Of a DNA stretch of 15,134 nucleotides, positions 6,906 to 14,795 are shown piece after piece. The number at the start of each line of letters is the position of its first letter. Position 1 is the first letter of the stretch. The stretch is from an archaeon (GTDB taxonomy: Archaea; Thermoproteota; Nitrososphaeria; Nitrososphaerales; UBA183). The stretch covers positions 1 through 15,134 of the forward strand of contig JAKASI010000020.1 of assembly GCA_021828185.1 (NCBI GenBank), written 5' to 3'. A model generated the notes under the pieces. The model had not been told where the DNA came from. It saw nothing but the letters and a program-made list of their open reading frames with translations, and did no database searches. Both the position numbers and the translations under genes were made by a program.

Positions 6906-8396
6906 CTATGCCAACCCCTTCAGGAACTCCGCGACGGGGAGCGCCGGCGTCAGTATGACATAGGAAGCCACGATGAGAACCACCAACGGTACGAGATAGA
7001 CGGCGAAGCTGGCGACGTCGGACCACCCCATGTCGTGGGCCTCTTGCCCCCCCTCCGCGGGGCTCAGGACTGTCCTCTTGATCATCCAGAGGAAGTAGCC
7101 CGCGGTCAGAACCGGGACCAGGATCGAGACTGCCGTGAAGGCTGACGCCGATATGCCGGCGGATATGACCATGAATTCGGCGAGGAAGCTGGCGAAGGGC
7201 GGGAGCCCCATGGCGGCGGCAGACCCGAGGACCAGTACGGCCGCGATCTTAGGCGTGCTCTTCCCCAGTCCTTTCAGCAGCGGGATCTCCCTTGTCCCGA
7301 CATTGTGCTGAATGTAGCCGGATAGCATGAAGAGGCTCCCGACGGCGAGGGCGTGGGCGAACATCTGGAAGATGGCGCCCTGGATGCCGAGGAGGTTCCC
7401 CGATACCAATGTCGCGTAGGCGCCGAAAAGGACGAAGCCCATGTGGTTTATGCTTGTGAACGCTATCATTTTCTTCAGGTCCTTCTGGATTATCGCCGCG
7501 ACTGCACCGTAGAACATCGAGAACAGCCCCAGGCCGAGGAAGACCCAGGCGTACTGGGTCGAAGCGCTGGGGAACAGTCCGATGCTTATCCTGAGGAAGC
7601 CGTAACCTCCCATCTTGAGCAGAACCCCCGCCAAGAGCACGGAAATCGGGGACGGCGCCTCCACATGAGCGTCGGGGAGCCAGGTATGGAATGGGAACAG
7701 AGGGAGCTTCACCGCGAAGCCGATGAACGACGCCAGCAGTGGGAGATACTCCAGGGCGACCGGGATCTGATGATTCTGTAGCAGGGTCTGGATGGCCGGG
7801 ATGTCGAACGTGGGGGTCGACATCCCCATGTAGAAGTACAGGAAACCAAGCAGCATTATGGTGCTGCCCGCGAAGGTGAAGATGATGAACTTCAGAGCGG
7901 CATACTTCCTTCTCGGGCCTCCCCAGACCCCGATGAAGAAGAACATCGGGATGAGGACGATCTCCCAGAAGATGTAGAAGAGTATCAGGTTCAGCGTGGT
8001 GAAGACGCCCATGATGGCGCCTTCGAAGAGGAAGATCAGGGAATAGTACTCGGCTTCGTGGTGGTCGATCAGCTTCCTGGACCCGAAGATGGCCAGCACA
8101 GTCAGCAGCGCGGACACGAAGATCAGCGGGGAGCTCAGCCCGTCGGTACCAAGTAGGTAATCGAGCCCGAAGAAGCTGAAGTTGACCCATGAATACTTCT
8201 CCTGGAAGAGATACTGCCCAGGTGCAGGCGGGGTCGCATACACCTGCCAGAAGACATAGCTGGCGATCAGCAGGACCACCGTGGAGATCGCCAGCGACCC
8301 GTAGATCCCCAGCTTCCTGTCCATCTTGAACAGGGCATAGACTAGTGGGGCGGTGAAGAGGGGCAGCGCGATCAGGAGCGACAGGACGAAGCTCAT
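6906..8396 (-). CDS. nuoM: Complex I subunit NuoM (second copy, canonical; ND4-like)
   Basis: Proton-pumping antiporter-like subunit of the membrane arm. Numbered from ATG 8396 (496 aa), the pump residues fall where E. coli NuoM has them: E145 in FWEIVLIPMF (TM5), K230 in AVKLPLFPFHTWLPDAH (TM7), K261 in LLKMGGYG (TM8) and E407 in FLAEFMV (TM12). The frame can be extended to GTG 8426, but ATG 8396 overlaps the nuoL stop as ATGA, the usual coupling arrangement, and gives a normal family N-terminus (MSFVLSLL). Residue for residue this is the standard NuoM, unlike the NuoM-like protein upstream. Confidence 0.95.
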   Translation of the reverse strand: MSFVLSLLIALPLFTAPLVYALFKMDRKLGIYGSLAISTVVLLIASYVFWQVYATPPAPGQYLFQEKYSWVNFSFFGLDYLLGTDGLSSPLIFVSALLTVLAIFGSRKLIDHHEAEYYSLIFLFEGAIMGVFTTLNLILFYIFWEIVLIPMFFFIGVWGGPRRKYAALKFIIFTFAGSTIMLLGFLYFYMGMSTPTFDIPAIQTLLQNHQIPVALEYLPLLASFIGFAVKLPLFPFHTWLPDAHVEAPSPISVLLAGVLLKMGGYGFLRISIGLFPSASTQYAWVFLGLGLFSMFYGAVAAIIQKDLKKMIAFTSINHMGFVLFGAYATLVSGNLLGIQGAIFQMFAHALAVGSLFMLSGYIQHNVGTREIPLLKGLGKSTPKIAAVLVLGSAAAMGLPPFASFLAEFMVISAGISASAFTAVSILVPVLTAGYFLWMIKRTVLSPAEGGQEAHDMGWSDVASFAVYLVPLVVLIVASYVILTPALPVAEFLKGLA

Positions 8397-10585
8397 GGGA
8401 GGAAGACCCCCTGTCCCGCCTGCCACATGGCAAGTAACATGAAGGCGACCAGCAGGACGATTCCGATGGCGAAGACCAGTGCGTACTGCTCGAGTATGCC
8501 GGTCTGTGCCCTACGGAACACCCTCGAGAGAGATTGGCCAAGCTCGGAGAAGCCGTTGGCTGCCCCGTCGACTACGTTCACGTCTACCCAGTTCCCCGCC
8601 CCGGACAGGGTTACCCCCAGGGCAGAGCCCGCGTCGTTTATCCTGAAGAGCCCCCTGAAGTCAAAGGTGTCGCTTAGCCAGTGCGAGGCCGCAATGGGCG
8701 CGTTGACGAAGACTTTGTAGTAGACGGCGTTGATGTACCACCTCTTCTCAAGGAAGTCATAGATCCCCCTCATGAAACCGGACTCGCCGACGAATCGCGT
8801 CGGGGGCACCCGCCTGATGATGTAGATGGCGGCGGCCGCGAAGAACCCCATCGCGACTATGGCAAGCGTTAGTCCAGCGGGGAAGGCCTCGATGGTACCT
8901 GATGGCGGGGCGAGGGGAACCGATGGGAAGAGGGAGCCGATGTAGCTCTGCGCCGCGGCCTGGAGCGTAGCGTCCACGTTGAGAGAGGGGACGACGAGGC
9001 CCACTGATGCGGCCAGACCGATTACTACAGTGAGGCCGGCCAAGATCGAGTAAGGAATCCACATTATCGGGCTGGGCTCATGGACGTGGTGCCCCTCGCC
9101 TTCCACCTCCGCGAGCCTCTTGCTCCTGTCCCCGTAGAAGACGACCCCCAGCATCCTGAACGAGTAGAAGGCGGTCATGCCGGCGGTCAGCGCGCCTACT
9201 GCGAAGAGGGCGTACTGGCCTGAGCTCCACGCAGCCCCAAGGACGGCGTCCTTGCTCCAGAACCCGCTGAACGGGGGTATCCCCGAGAGAGAAGCGGCCG
9301 CGATCAGGACCGCGGCAAAGGTAATCTTCATCTTGTCTCGCATACCTCCCATATCGCTGATGTACTTCGAGTCAGCCGCGTGTATGAGAGCTCCGGCAGC
9401 GAGGAAGAGGCATGCCTTGAAGATGGCGTGGCTCATGAGCTGGTAGAGCGCGGCCGAGAGCCCCAGGGAGAAGTCGGTGGACAGACCGGCAACCCCGACG
9501 GCCAGCATCATGTACCCTATCTGAGAGACAGTCGAGTATGCCAGGATCTTCTTGAGCTCGAACCCGACCAGCGCCTGGCTGGCGGCAAGAATCGCCGTGA
9601 AGGCGCCAATCCAAGCAATGGTCATGAAGAACGGCTGGACCGAGCCTACCCCAAGACCAGGATTCGCGAGGGCTATGAAGTAGAATATCGGCGCAATCCT
9701 GGCCACGAGTACGACCCCCGCCTTCACCATGGTAGCAGCGTGGATGAGAGCCGAGACCGGGGCGGGGCCGGCCATGGCATCCGGGAGCCACTCGTGAAGC
9801 GGGAACTGAGCGGACTTGCCCACCGCGCCGCCGAAGATCAGTAGCCCCACCGGTACCAGCAGGCCGTTGGAGTACAGATGCTGGAACCATGAGCCCTGGT
9901 CGCTGGCCAGGGCGTAGTAGTTGAATGTCCCGGAGTAGAAGAACAGGATCAAGATGCCTGCGAGCATGGCCACGTCGCCTATCCTCGTCATGACGAACGC
10001 CTTCATTCCGGCCTGCGAAGGTGAGTAGGCCTGCTCCTCCCCCAGTGCCTTTTCTCCGGGGGTGCCGACCCAGTCCTTGGTCTCGTCCTTCCAGTAATGG
10101 CCGATGAGGGCGTAGCTGCAGAGGCCGACCATCTCCCAGCCGATGAACAGCGACAGCAGGTTGTCCGAGAGGACAATGAGCTGCATGCTCCCGATGAAGA
10201 GAGTGATGAAGAAGAAGTATCGGTTATGGCCTCCGTCTTCCTTCATGTATTCGAGGCTGTAAAGAACAATCAGGAAGCTTACCCATGCCACAACGTTGGT
10301 GAGGATCGCCGTGTACGAGTCTGTGAGGACCCCGACCGTGAGCCCGAGCCCGGATATCCAGGGGACGCTCGTTGACAGCGGAGGCACGCTTGTGACTGTG
10401 GGGGCCTGCCCCTCCAGCACGGGAACGAGCATGGTCAGCGCGAAGGCGGCCGAGAGGAAGGAGAACGCGACGGCGGCGTAGTCCCCGAGCCTTCCTGCTT
10501 TCCTCAGGGCTACAGTGACAAGCGCTCCCACGAAGGGGAGGATGAATATCAGCCACACGAAGTAGGAAGGGATCGCAAAGACCAT
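8393..10585 (-). CDS. nuoL: Complex I subunit NuoL (ND5-like) with long lateral helix
   Basis: Distal pump of the membrane arm, whose C-terminal amphipathic helix runs along the other pumps. At 730 aa it is over 100 residues longer than E. coli NuoL. Pump residues: E151 in GWEMVGLCSY (TM5), K257 in VGKSAQFPLHEWLPDAM (TM7), H282 and K288 in TM8, and K445 in SGFWSKDAV (TM12). Two extra pieces stand out. One is a hydrophilic loop of about 20-25 residues after TM5 (about 166-190). The other is about 25-30 extra residues in the lateral helix (about 640-667), between YYKVFV and VVDGAANG. The C-terminus ends in the RRAQTG...YALVF anchor helix. ATG 10585 is one base after the previous stop. Confidence 0.95.
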   Translation of the reverse strand: MVFAIPSYFVWLIFILPFVGALVTVALRKAGRLGDYAAVAFSFLSAAFALTMLVPVLEGQAPTVTSVPPLSTSVPWISGLGLTVGVLTDSYTAILTNVVAWVSFLIVLYSLEYMKEDGGHNRYFFFITLFIGSMQLIVLSDNLLSLFIGWEMVGLCSYALIGHYWKDETKDWVGTPGEKALGEEQAYSPSQAGMKAFVMTRIGDVAMLAGILILFFYSGTFNYYALASDQGSWFQHLYSNGLLVPVGLLIFGGAVGKSAQFPLHEWLPDAMAGPAPVSALIHAATMVKAGVVLVARIAPIFYFIALANPGLGVGSVQPFFMTIAWIGAFTAILAASQALVGFELKKILAYSTVSQIGYMMLAVGVAGLSTDFSLGLSAALYQLMSHAIFKACLFLAAGALIHAADSKYISDMGGMRDKMKITFAAVLIAAASLSGIPPFSGFWSKDAVLGAAWSSGQYALFAVGALTAGMTAFYSFRMLGVVFYGDRSKRLAEVEGEGHHVHEPSPIMWIPYSILAGLTVVIGLAASVGLVVPSLNVDATLQAAAQSYIGSLFPSVPLAPPSGTIEAFPAGLTLAIVAMGFFAAAAIYIIRRVPPTRFVGESGFMRGIYDFLEKRWYINAVYYKVFVNAPIAASHWLSDTFDFRGLFRINDAGSALGVTLSGAGNWVDVNVVDGAANGFSELGQSLSRVFRRAQTGILEQYALVFAIGIVLLVAFMLLAMWQAGQGVFLP

Positions 10586-10586
10586 C

Positions 10587-12098
10587 CTAGGGGACCACTC
10601 CTGCGAACGCGTTCGCGAACCCGATCAGGAACTTCGAGATGAGGTCGGGGTAGATGCCGATCAAAATAGAAGCCACCACGATACCTAGTAATGGAAGGGT
10701 CATCGTGAGAGGCGCGTCCTTCGCGCCGTCGAGTCCCGAAGCGAGCGGGCCGAAGAAGATCCTCTTGATGGGCCAGAAGGTGTAAGCGACGGTGAAGAGG
10801 GTCGCTATCAGCCCAAGCATGGCAACCGCGAAATACGCTGACGAGCCCTGCGCTCCCTTCGAGAAGATGCCCGCGAACATGATCCACTCCGACTGGAATC
10901 CGCTGGTCGGCGGGACTGCGGACAGGATCAGTGCGCCGAGCACGAATAGGGCCGCGGTGAAGGGCATCTTGGCCGCCAGCCCCCCCATCTTCTTCACGTC
11001 TCTGAGCCCCGTCTGGGTAAGCAGTATGCCGGCGACGGCGAACATCACGAACTTGCCTAGTATCTGGCTCCCAAAGAAGAACACAGCACCTGCGGCACCA
11101 AGGGCAGACATGCTCGCCAGCCCGAGCACCGAATATGCAGTCTGGCTCATGGTAGACCAGGCGAAGATGTACTTGACGTCGCTCTGGGCCATGGCCACAA
11201 CCCCGCCGTAGAACATGGTGAGGACCGCCCAGGCCATCAGGGGGAGGCTGAACGCGCTGAAGACCGTGGGCATGCCGAAGAACAGGACCCTGGCTATCAC
11301 GTAGACCCCCATGCCTGAGACAACCGCCATGGTTGGCGCGAAGGCCGTGGGAGGCTCCGCCTCCGTGACCGGGAGCCACATATGGACCCCGAAGACCGCC
11401 ATCTTCACCAGCCATCCGACCAGGATGAGGCCAACGATCCAGTAGGCCAGGGAGTTGGCAGCAGCCGCGGCCAGAGACGAGGCCGTGAGGTCGAAGGTAC
11501 CGGCGGCGGAGTAGAAGAGGGCGATCCCCGCGAGGAAGACGAAAGCCCCCAGCTGGTTCCAGATGATGTAGATTATCGCGACGTGCTCCTTCTGAACATA
11601 ACCGAAAAGGCTGATTATCACGAAGGTCGGGATAAGAACCAGCTCGAGGAACAGGTAGATCTCTATCAGGTTGGTCGAGAGCGTGATCCCCAGCAGGCCC
11701 GCGGCAACGAGAAGGAAGTTCAGATAGTACATGCCGTAGCTCCCGGGCCTTTCCTCACCGTACAGGGTGACGAGCCTGCCCCTCATGTAGGGCATCGAGT
11801 AGACGGCGGTTGCGGCGAGGACTAGGTTGACCATGACGGCCACTGGGAAGCTGAGCCCGTCGGCCAGGAACCCGAAGGTCAGCCCGGCGCTCGGCGCCCA
11901 GGCGTAGGACTCTGCGGTGACCGAGCTGCCTGAGAAGAGGGTGGGACCGTCAACAAGGACCAGCGCGGCAGTGGTGACGAACAGGGTCGCGAATGCGATC
12001 CACCCGACCCTTCTCCCCAGCCAGGGAGAAGAGACGTAGCAGACCGCTGCGGCTATGATGGGTGCGACTACCGAGAGCAGCAGAAGGTATGGATACAC
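10587..12098 (-). CDS. nuoM: NuoM-like subunit, probable fourth complex I pump
   Basis: A 503-aa antiporter-like subunit of about 14 helices, the first of two NuoM-type genes. It keeps E152 in IYLFLELVLIPTF (TM5), K232 in VKMAVFGVHMWLP (TM7) and E404 in SGFQSEWIMF (TM12); the Glu rather than Lys in TM12 is the NuoM type. By eye, the TM8 lysine of other pumps is replaced (S261-G262 in MAVVSGMGVY), and the later His in TM10/11 of NuoM is Gln, with K349 nearby. The start is GTG 12098, preceded by GGTGGAG at 12114-12108; a 55-bp gap separates it from nuoK, the only one in the block. It could be an Mrp-type relative, but its place inside the operon makes a complex I role most likely. Confidence 0.93.
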   Translation of the reverse strand: MYPYLLLLSVVAPIIAAAVCYVSSPWLGRRVGWIAFATLFVTTAALVLVDGPTLFSGSSVTAESYAWAPSAGLTFGFLADGLSFPVAVMVNLVLAATAVYSMPYMRGRLVTLYGEERPGSYGMYYLNFLLVAAGLLGITLSTNLIEIYLFLELVLIPTFVIISLFGYVQKEHVAIIYIIWNQLGAFVFLAGIALFYSAAGTFDLTASSLAAAAANSLAYWIVGLILVGWLVKMAVFGVHMWLPVTEAEPPTAFAPTMAVVSGMGVYVIARVLFFGMPTVFSAFSLPLMAWAVLTMFYGGVVAMAQSDVKYIFAWSTMSQTAYSVLGLASMSALGAAGAVFFFGSQILGKFVMFAVAGILLTQTGLRDVKKMGGLAAKMPFTAALFVLGALILSAVPPTSGFQSEWIMFAGIFSKGAQGSSAYFAVAMLGLIATLFTVAYTFWPIKRIFFGPLASGLDGAKDAPLTMTLPLLGIVVASILIGIYPDLISKFLIGFANAFAGVVP

Positions 12099-12153
12099 TT
12101 GTGATTACTCCACCGTCCCTGTCCTAATTGCTGAGAAAGAAACGGACATGGTC

Positions 12154-12486
12154 TTAGCCCTCCATGGACTTCAGTTCGCTGACGTCGACGTCTTGGTGCA
12201 GCCTGTAGGCCACCACCACGATCGCGAGTATGACTGCGGCCTCGGCAGCAGCCAGCGCGATTGAAAACAAGACGAAAGTCTGGCCCAAGGCGTTCGGCGG
12301 CAGGGGCTGGGTCCCGGACTCGAAGGGGAGGTACTGCCCGAAGGCGACGAAGTTCAGGTTCGCTGCGTTGATCATCAGCTCCACCGCAAAGAGCAGCCTG
12401 AGTGCGTTCCTCTTCGTCACAAGGCCGTAGATGCCGATGCCGAACAACATCGCCGAGACGATGACGTAGTCAGAAAGGTAGTTCAC
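12154..12486 (-). CDS. nuoK: Complex I subunit NuoK (ND4L-like)
   Basis: Small membrane subunit that links the quinone site to the pumps; related to MrpC. The 110-aa protein has three helices. The two buried glutamates are present: E36 in FAVELMINAANL (TM2), at the same number as in E. coli, and E82 in LAAAEAAVILA (TM3). The loop between TM2 and TM3 is about ten residues longer than in E. coli. GTG 12486 overlaps the nuoJ stop as GTGA, indicating translational coupling. Confidence 0.94.
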   Translation of the reverse strand: MNYLSDYVIVSAMLFGIGIYGLVTKRNALRLLFAVELMINAANLNFVAFGQYLPFESGTQPLPPNALGQTFVLFSIALAAAEAAVILAIVVVAYRLHQDVDVSELKSMEG

Positions 12487-12989
12487 TCGGTCGCGTCCTC
12501 CCTGTCAACTCTCGCCAGCGTCAGGGCCCCAATCACGGATGCGGCAAGTACGAGCGCGAGGACCTCGAGGATGGGCGAGTACCCGGTGGAAATGAGCTGG
12601 CCGATGTTGAAGAAGGTCGCAGTGTTGACGATGCTGCTGAACTGCGAGAGGTCGGTTGCGATGATGGCGAAGACGAGCGCGAGCACCACAGCGAAGCCGG
12701 TCAGAACCCCCGCCAACCTGGTCAAGGAGCGGGGCTTCACCTCCTTGGCCCAGCTCTCCTGTCTCACAAGCATGACAGTGAACAGTATCAGGACGGCCAC
12801 GGCCCCGATGTACACCGAAATCTGAAACACCGCGACGTAGGGTGCGTTCAGCAGGAAGAACAGGGTAGCGACTCCGAAGAGCGAACCAGCCAGGCCGACG
12901 GCTCCGTAGATGATCTCCTTGGCTTCGAGGGCGAAGATAGCGCTCCCCACTGTGACCACCGCCATCGCGATGAAGACGGGGTCAGCCAT
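12483..12989 (-). CDS. nuoJ: Complex I subunit NuoJ (ND6-like)
   Basis: Membrane subunit whose third helix flexes during coupling between quinone reduction and pumping. The 168-aa protein has five helices. TM3 carries the conserved pattern VYIGAVAVLILF with Y60 and G62, matching the pi-bulge region of the family, and the last helix shows LEVLALVLAASVIGALTLA. ATG 12989 overlaps the nuoI end by 8 bp (ATGGCTGA), and its own stop overlaps the nuoK start. Confidence 0.93.
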   Translation of the reverse strand: MADPVFIAMAVVTVGSAIFALEAKEIIYGAVGLAGSLFGVATLFFLLNAPYVAVFQISVYIGAVAVLILFTVMLVRQESWAKEVKPRSLTRLAGVLTGFAVVLALVFAIIATDLSQFSSIVNTATFFNIGQLISTGYSPILEVLALVLAASVIGALTLARVDREDATE

Positions 12990-13539
12990 GCTTGACGACC
13001 CCCTTTTCCGTGTCGAACTCCACCTTGTACTTCTTCCCTTCGAGCTTTGGATTCACCGCGAGCATGTCAGGCGTGTACTTCAGCCCCATCTTGTCGTAGG
13101 CCGAGAGCTCGTACTCGTTTGTCATGTAGAGGGCGTCGAAGGGGCAAGCGTCGACGCAGAGCCCGCAGAAGACGCACCTTCCGTAGTCGACCGCCGGCCA
13201 GATGTCCTTCTTGTTCTGGGGCTTTCCCTTGGCGACCTTCTGCATGTCGATTGCCACGGCGATGCCATCGCAGGCGATGGCGCAGAGCTGACACCCCGTG
13301 CACTTTTCGAAGTACAATATGTGCCTCCCCTTGAAGCCAGGGATCCCTACCCCCTGGAGCGGGTCATACTTGTAGCCGGGCGTGAGACCCGCAGGGCGGC
13401 GCGGCGACGTGGGGTACTGGTCGTCTTCGAGGTCGAGCTTCTGCTCGGGATAACGCAGGGTCATCCTCGGACGGAAGAGGTGCCTGACCCCCGACCATGT
13501 GGCTACGAACACGCCCTTGATGTAGTTCCAGGTACCCAT
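12982..13539 (-). CDS. nuoI: Complex I subunit NuoI (2x[4Fe-4S] ferredoxin-like)
   Basis: Peripheral-arm subunit that carries clusters N6a and N6b and hands electrons toward the quinone site. The 185-aa protein has two CxxCxxCxxxC motifs: C80/C83/C86/C90 and C122/C125/C128/C132. The first ends in CD instead of the usual CP; the second ends in CP as expected. The N-terminal part (about 1-75) is a basic/aromatic arm that would lie on NuoH. ATG 13539 is one base after the nuoH stop. It is the only hydrophilic complex I subunit in the window. Confidence 0.96.
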   Translation of the reverse strand: MGTWNYIKGVFVATWSGVRHLFRPRMTLRYPEQKLDLEDDQYPTSPRRPAGLTPGYKYDPLQGVGIPGFKGRHILYFEKCTGCQLCAIACDGIAVAIDMQKVAKGKPQNKKDIWPAVDYGRCVFCGLCVDACPFDALYMTNEYELSAYDKMGLKYTPDMLAVNPKLEGKKYKVEFDTEKGVVKHG

Positions 13540-13540
13540 G

Positions 13541-14710
13541 CTAGTGTACGACTCCCAGTGACACCAGGACCATGGTCAGGAAGATGTTCGCGAACGAGAG
13601 CGCAAGCAGCTTGACCCACCCCGCCCTGAGCAGCATGTCGATCCTCAACCTAGGCATGATGGAGCGCGGGAGCATCATCAGCACCATTACAACCGTGACC
13701 TTAAGAATGAACCAGACCTCCGGCGGGATTGGCGCAGGGCCGAGCCAGCCACCCAGGAAGAAGGTGGTGAAGAGCCCTGCCATGATGTACATCCTCGAGA
13801 AGTTGGCCAGCTGGAAGGTGCCGAAGAGCATGCTGGTGTATTCGGTCTGCCATCCGGCGACGAGCTCGCTGTCCGCCTCCGGGATGTCGAAGGGGATCCT
13901 TTCGAGTTCGGCCAGGGCGCCGATGAAGAACACTATTGCCCCGAGGGGCTGGAGGACGATGTACCACAGCCCGGTCTGCCCCTGAACGATGTCCATGAGG
14001 TTGAGCGACCCCGCGAGGATCACGGCGCCCACCAGCGAGAGTATCAGTGGGATCTCGTAAGCCACAAGCTGGTGGAGGGCCCTGAGGCCGCCAAGGAACG
14101 GATACTTGCTGTTGCTGGCCCAGCCGGCCAGGAGCACTATGACCGGGGTGAAGCCGAGTATCGCAAAGACGAGGACTGCCCCCACCGACGGGTCTGCGAT
14201 GTACGTGGTTGTCGAGAGGGGAATCAGCGCCACCAGGGAACCAGCCACGGCCATAAGCGCGAAGGGGACGGCGACGAAGGTCGCCCTGTCCACCCCATTG
14301 GGGATCACTATCTCCTTGAATGCGAGCTTGAAGAAGTCGGCGATGTTCTGAAGGATGCCTTCGAGCCTCCCGGCGTACATTGGACCGGTCCTGAGCTGGA
14401 TCTTCGCCGTCAGCTTCCTCTCCACCCACCCCATGAATATGGTCCCGTAGACCGCCACGAAGGAGAACCCTGGGAAGACGGTCAGGGCAAAGAGGGTCCG
14501 GAAGGGCTCGGTCGAGAGCAGGTTCAACTGGTAAGCGATGATCAGGTTGGGGTTGATTGCGAGGTGTATGAAGTCGACAGGGAAGTGGAACTCCGCGTCC
14601 AGAAGGTAGTAGATAGGGAGCAGCACCACAACGGAGACGAGGGCGATCCAGAAGACGACGATGATTATCCGTTTGACGAAGTCCTCGAACGTCGTAATAG
14701 GCTTCGACAT
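13541..14710 (-). CDS. nuoH: Complex I subunit NuoH (ND1-like) with N-terminal extension
   Basis: Membrane subunit that forms most of the quinone-binding chamber. In the 389-aa protein, family motifs are WVERKLTAKIQLRTGP (94-110), ADFFKLAFKE, GWASNSKYPFLGGLRA, and the acidic quinone-site loop ELERIPFDIPEADSELVAGW (268-287), then LRAGWVKLL near the end. ERKL falls at 97-100 but at about 36 in E. coli NuoH, so roughly 60 residues with an extra hydrophobic helix (about 14-37) precede the canonical TM1. ATG 14710 follows a TATA box (TTTTAAA) by about 40 bases and a GAGG by about 10. First gene of the block; NuoA-D do not precede it. Confidence 0.95.
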   Translation of the reverse strand: MSKPITTFEDFVKRIIIVVFWIALVSVVVLLPIYYLLDAEFHFPVDFIHLAINPNLIIAYQLNLLSTEPFRTLFALTVFPGFSFVAVYGTIFMGWVERKLTAKIQLRTGPMYAGRLEGILQNIADFFKLAFKEIVIPNGVDRATFVAVPFALMAVAGSLVALIPLSTTTYIADPSVGAVLVFAILGFTPVIVLLAGWASNSKYPFLGGLRALHQLVAYEIPLILSLVGAVILAGSLNLMDIVQGQTGLWYIVLQPLGAIVFFIGALAELERIPFDIPEADSELVAGWQTEYTSMLFGTFQLANFSRMYIMAGLFTTFFLGGWLGPAPIPPEVWFILKVTVVMVLMMLPRSIMPRLRIDMLLRAGWVKLLALSFANIFLTMVLVSLGVVH

Positions 14711-14746
14711 TATGACCGCGCCTCTGGGCTGCGCCTCAGATTACCC

Positions 14747-14754
14747 TTTAAAAG
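14747..14754 (-). promoter_or_regulatory. TATA box of the complex I block
   Basis: CTTTTAAA on the minus strand, in the 85-bp gap between the aIF1 gene and nuoH, predicts transcription from about 14724, about 14 nt before ATG 14710. This suggests the block nuoH to nuoN is its own transcription unit rather than a continuation of the aIF1 transcript. The T-rich stretch 14755-14778 upstream of it could end the aIF1 mRNA. Confidence 0.55.
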
Positions 14755-14795
14755 TTTGAAGAAGATTCGGCAAAATGAGACGCAGCGGGGACCGT

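Noticed and set aside
8394..8426. Upstream GTG start for nuoM at 8426
   Set aside because: It would add ten Gly/Pro-rich residues and overlap nuoL by 34 bp; ATG 8396 with the ATGA stop-start overlap gives the normal N-terminus.
7249..8541. 430-aa open frame on the minus strand
   Set aside because: It overlaps the whole of nuoM in another frame, and its composition (Arg, His, Pro, Gly-rich, no membrane pattern) is that of a GC-driven frame shadow; nuoM itself has all family motifs.
10549..11415. 288-aa open frame on the minus strand
   Set aside because: Out-of-frame shadow of the NuoM-like gene and the nuoL start; low-complexity Arg/Gly/His composition.
12910..13614. 234-aa open frame on the plus strand
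   Set aside because: Antisense to nuoI and the ends of nuoJ and nuoH, which have clear iron-sulphur and membrane motifs; no promoter or ribosome site seen for it.
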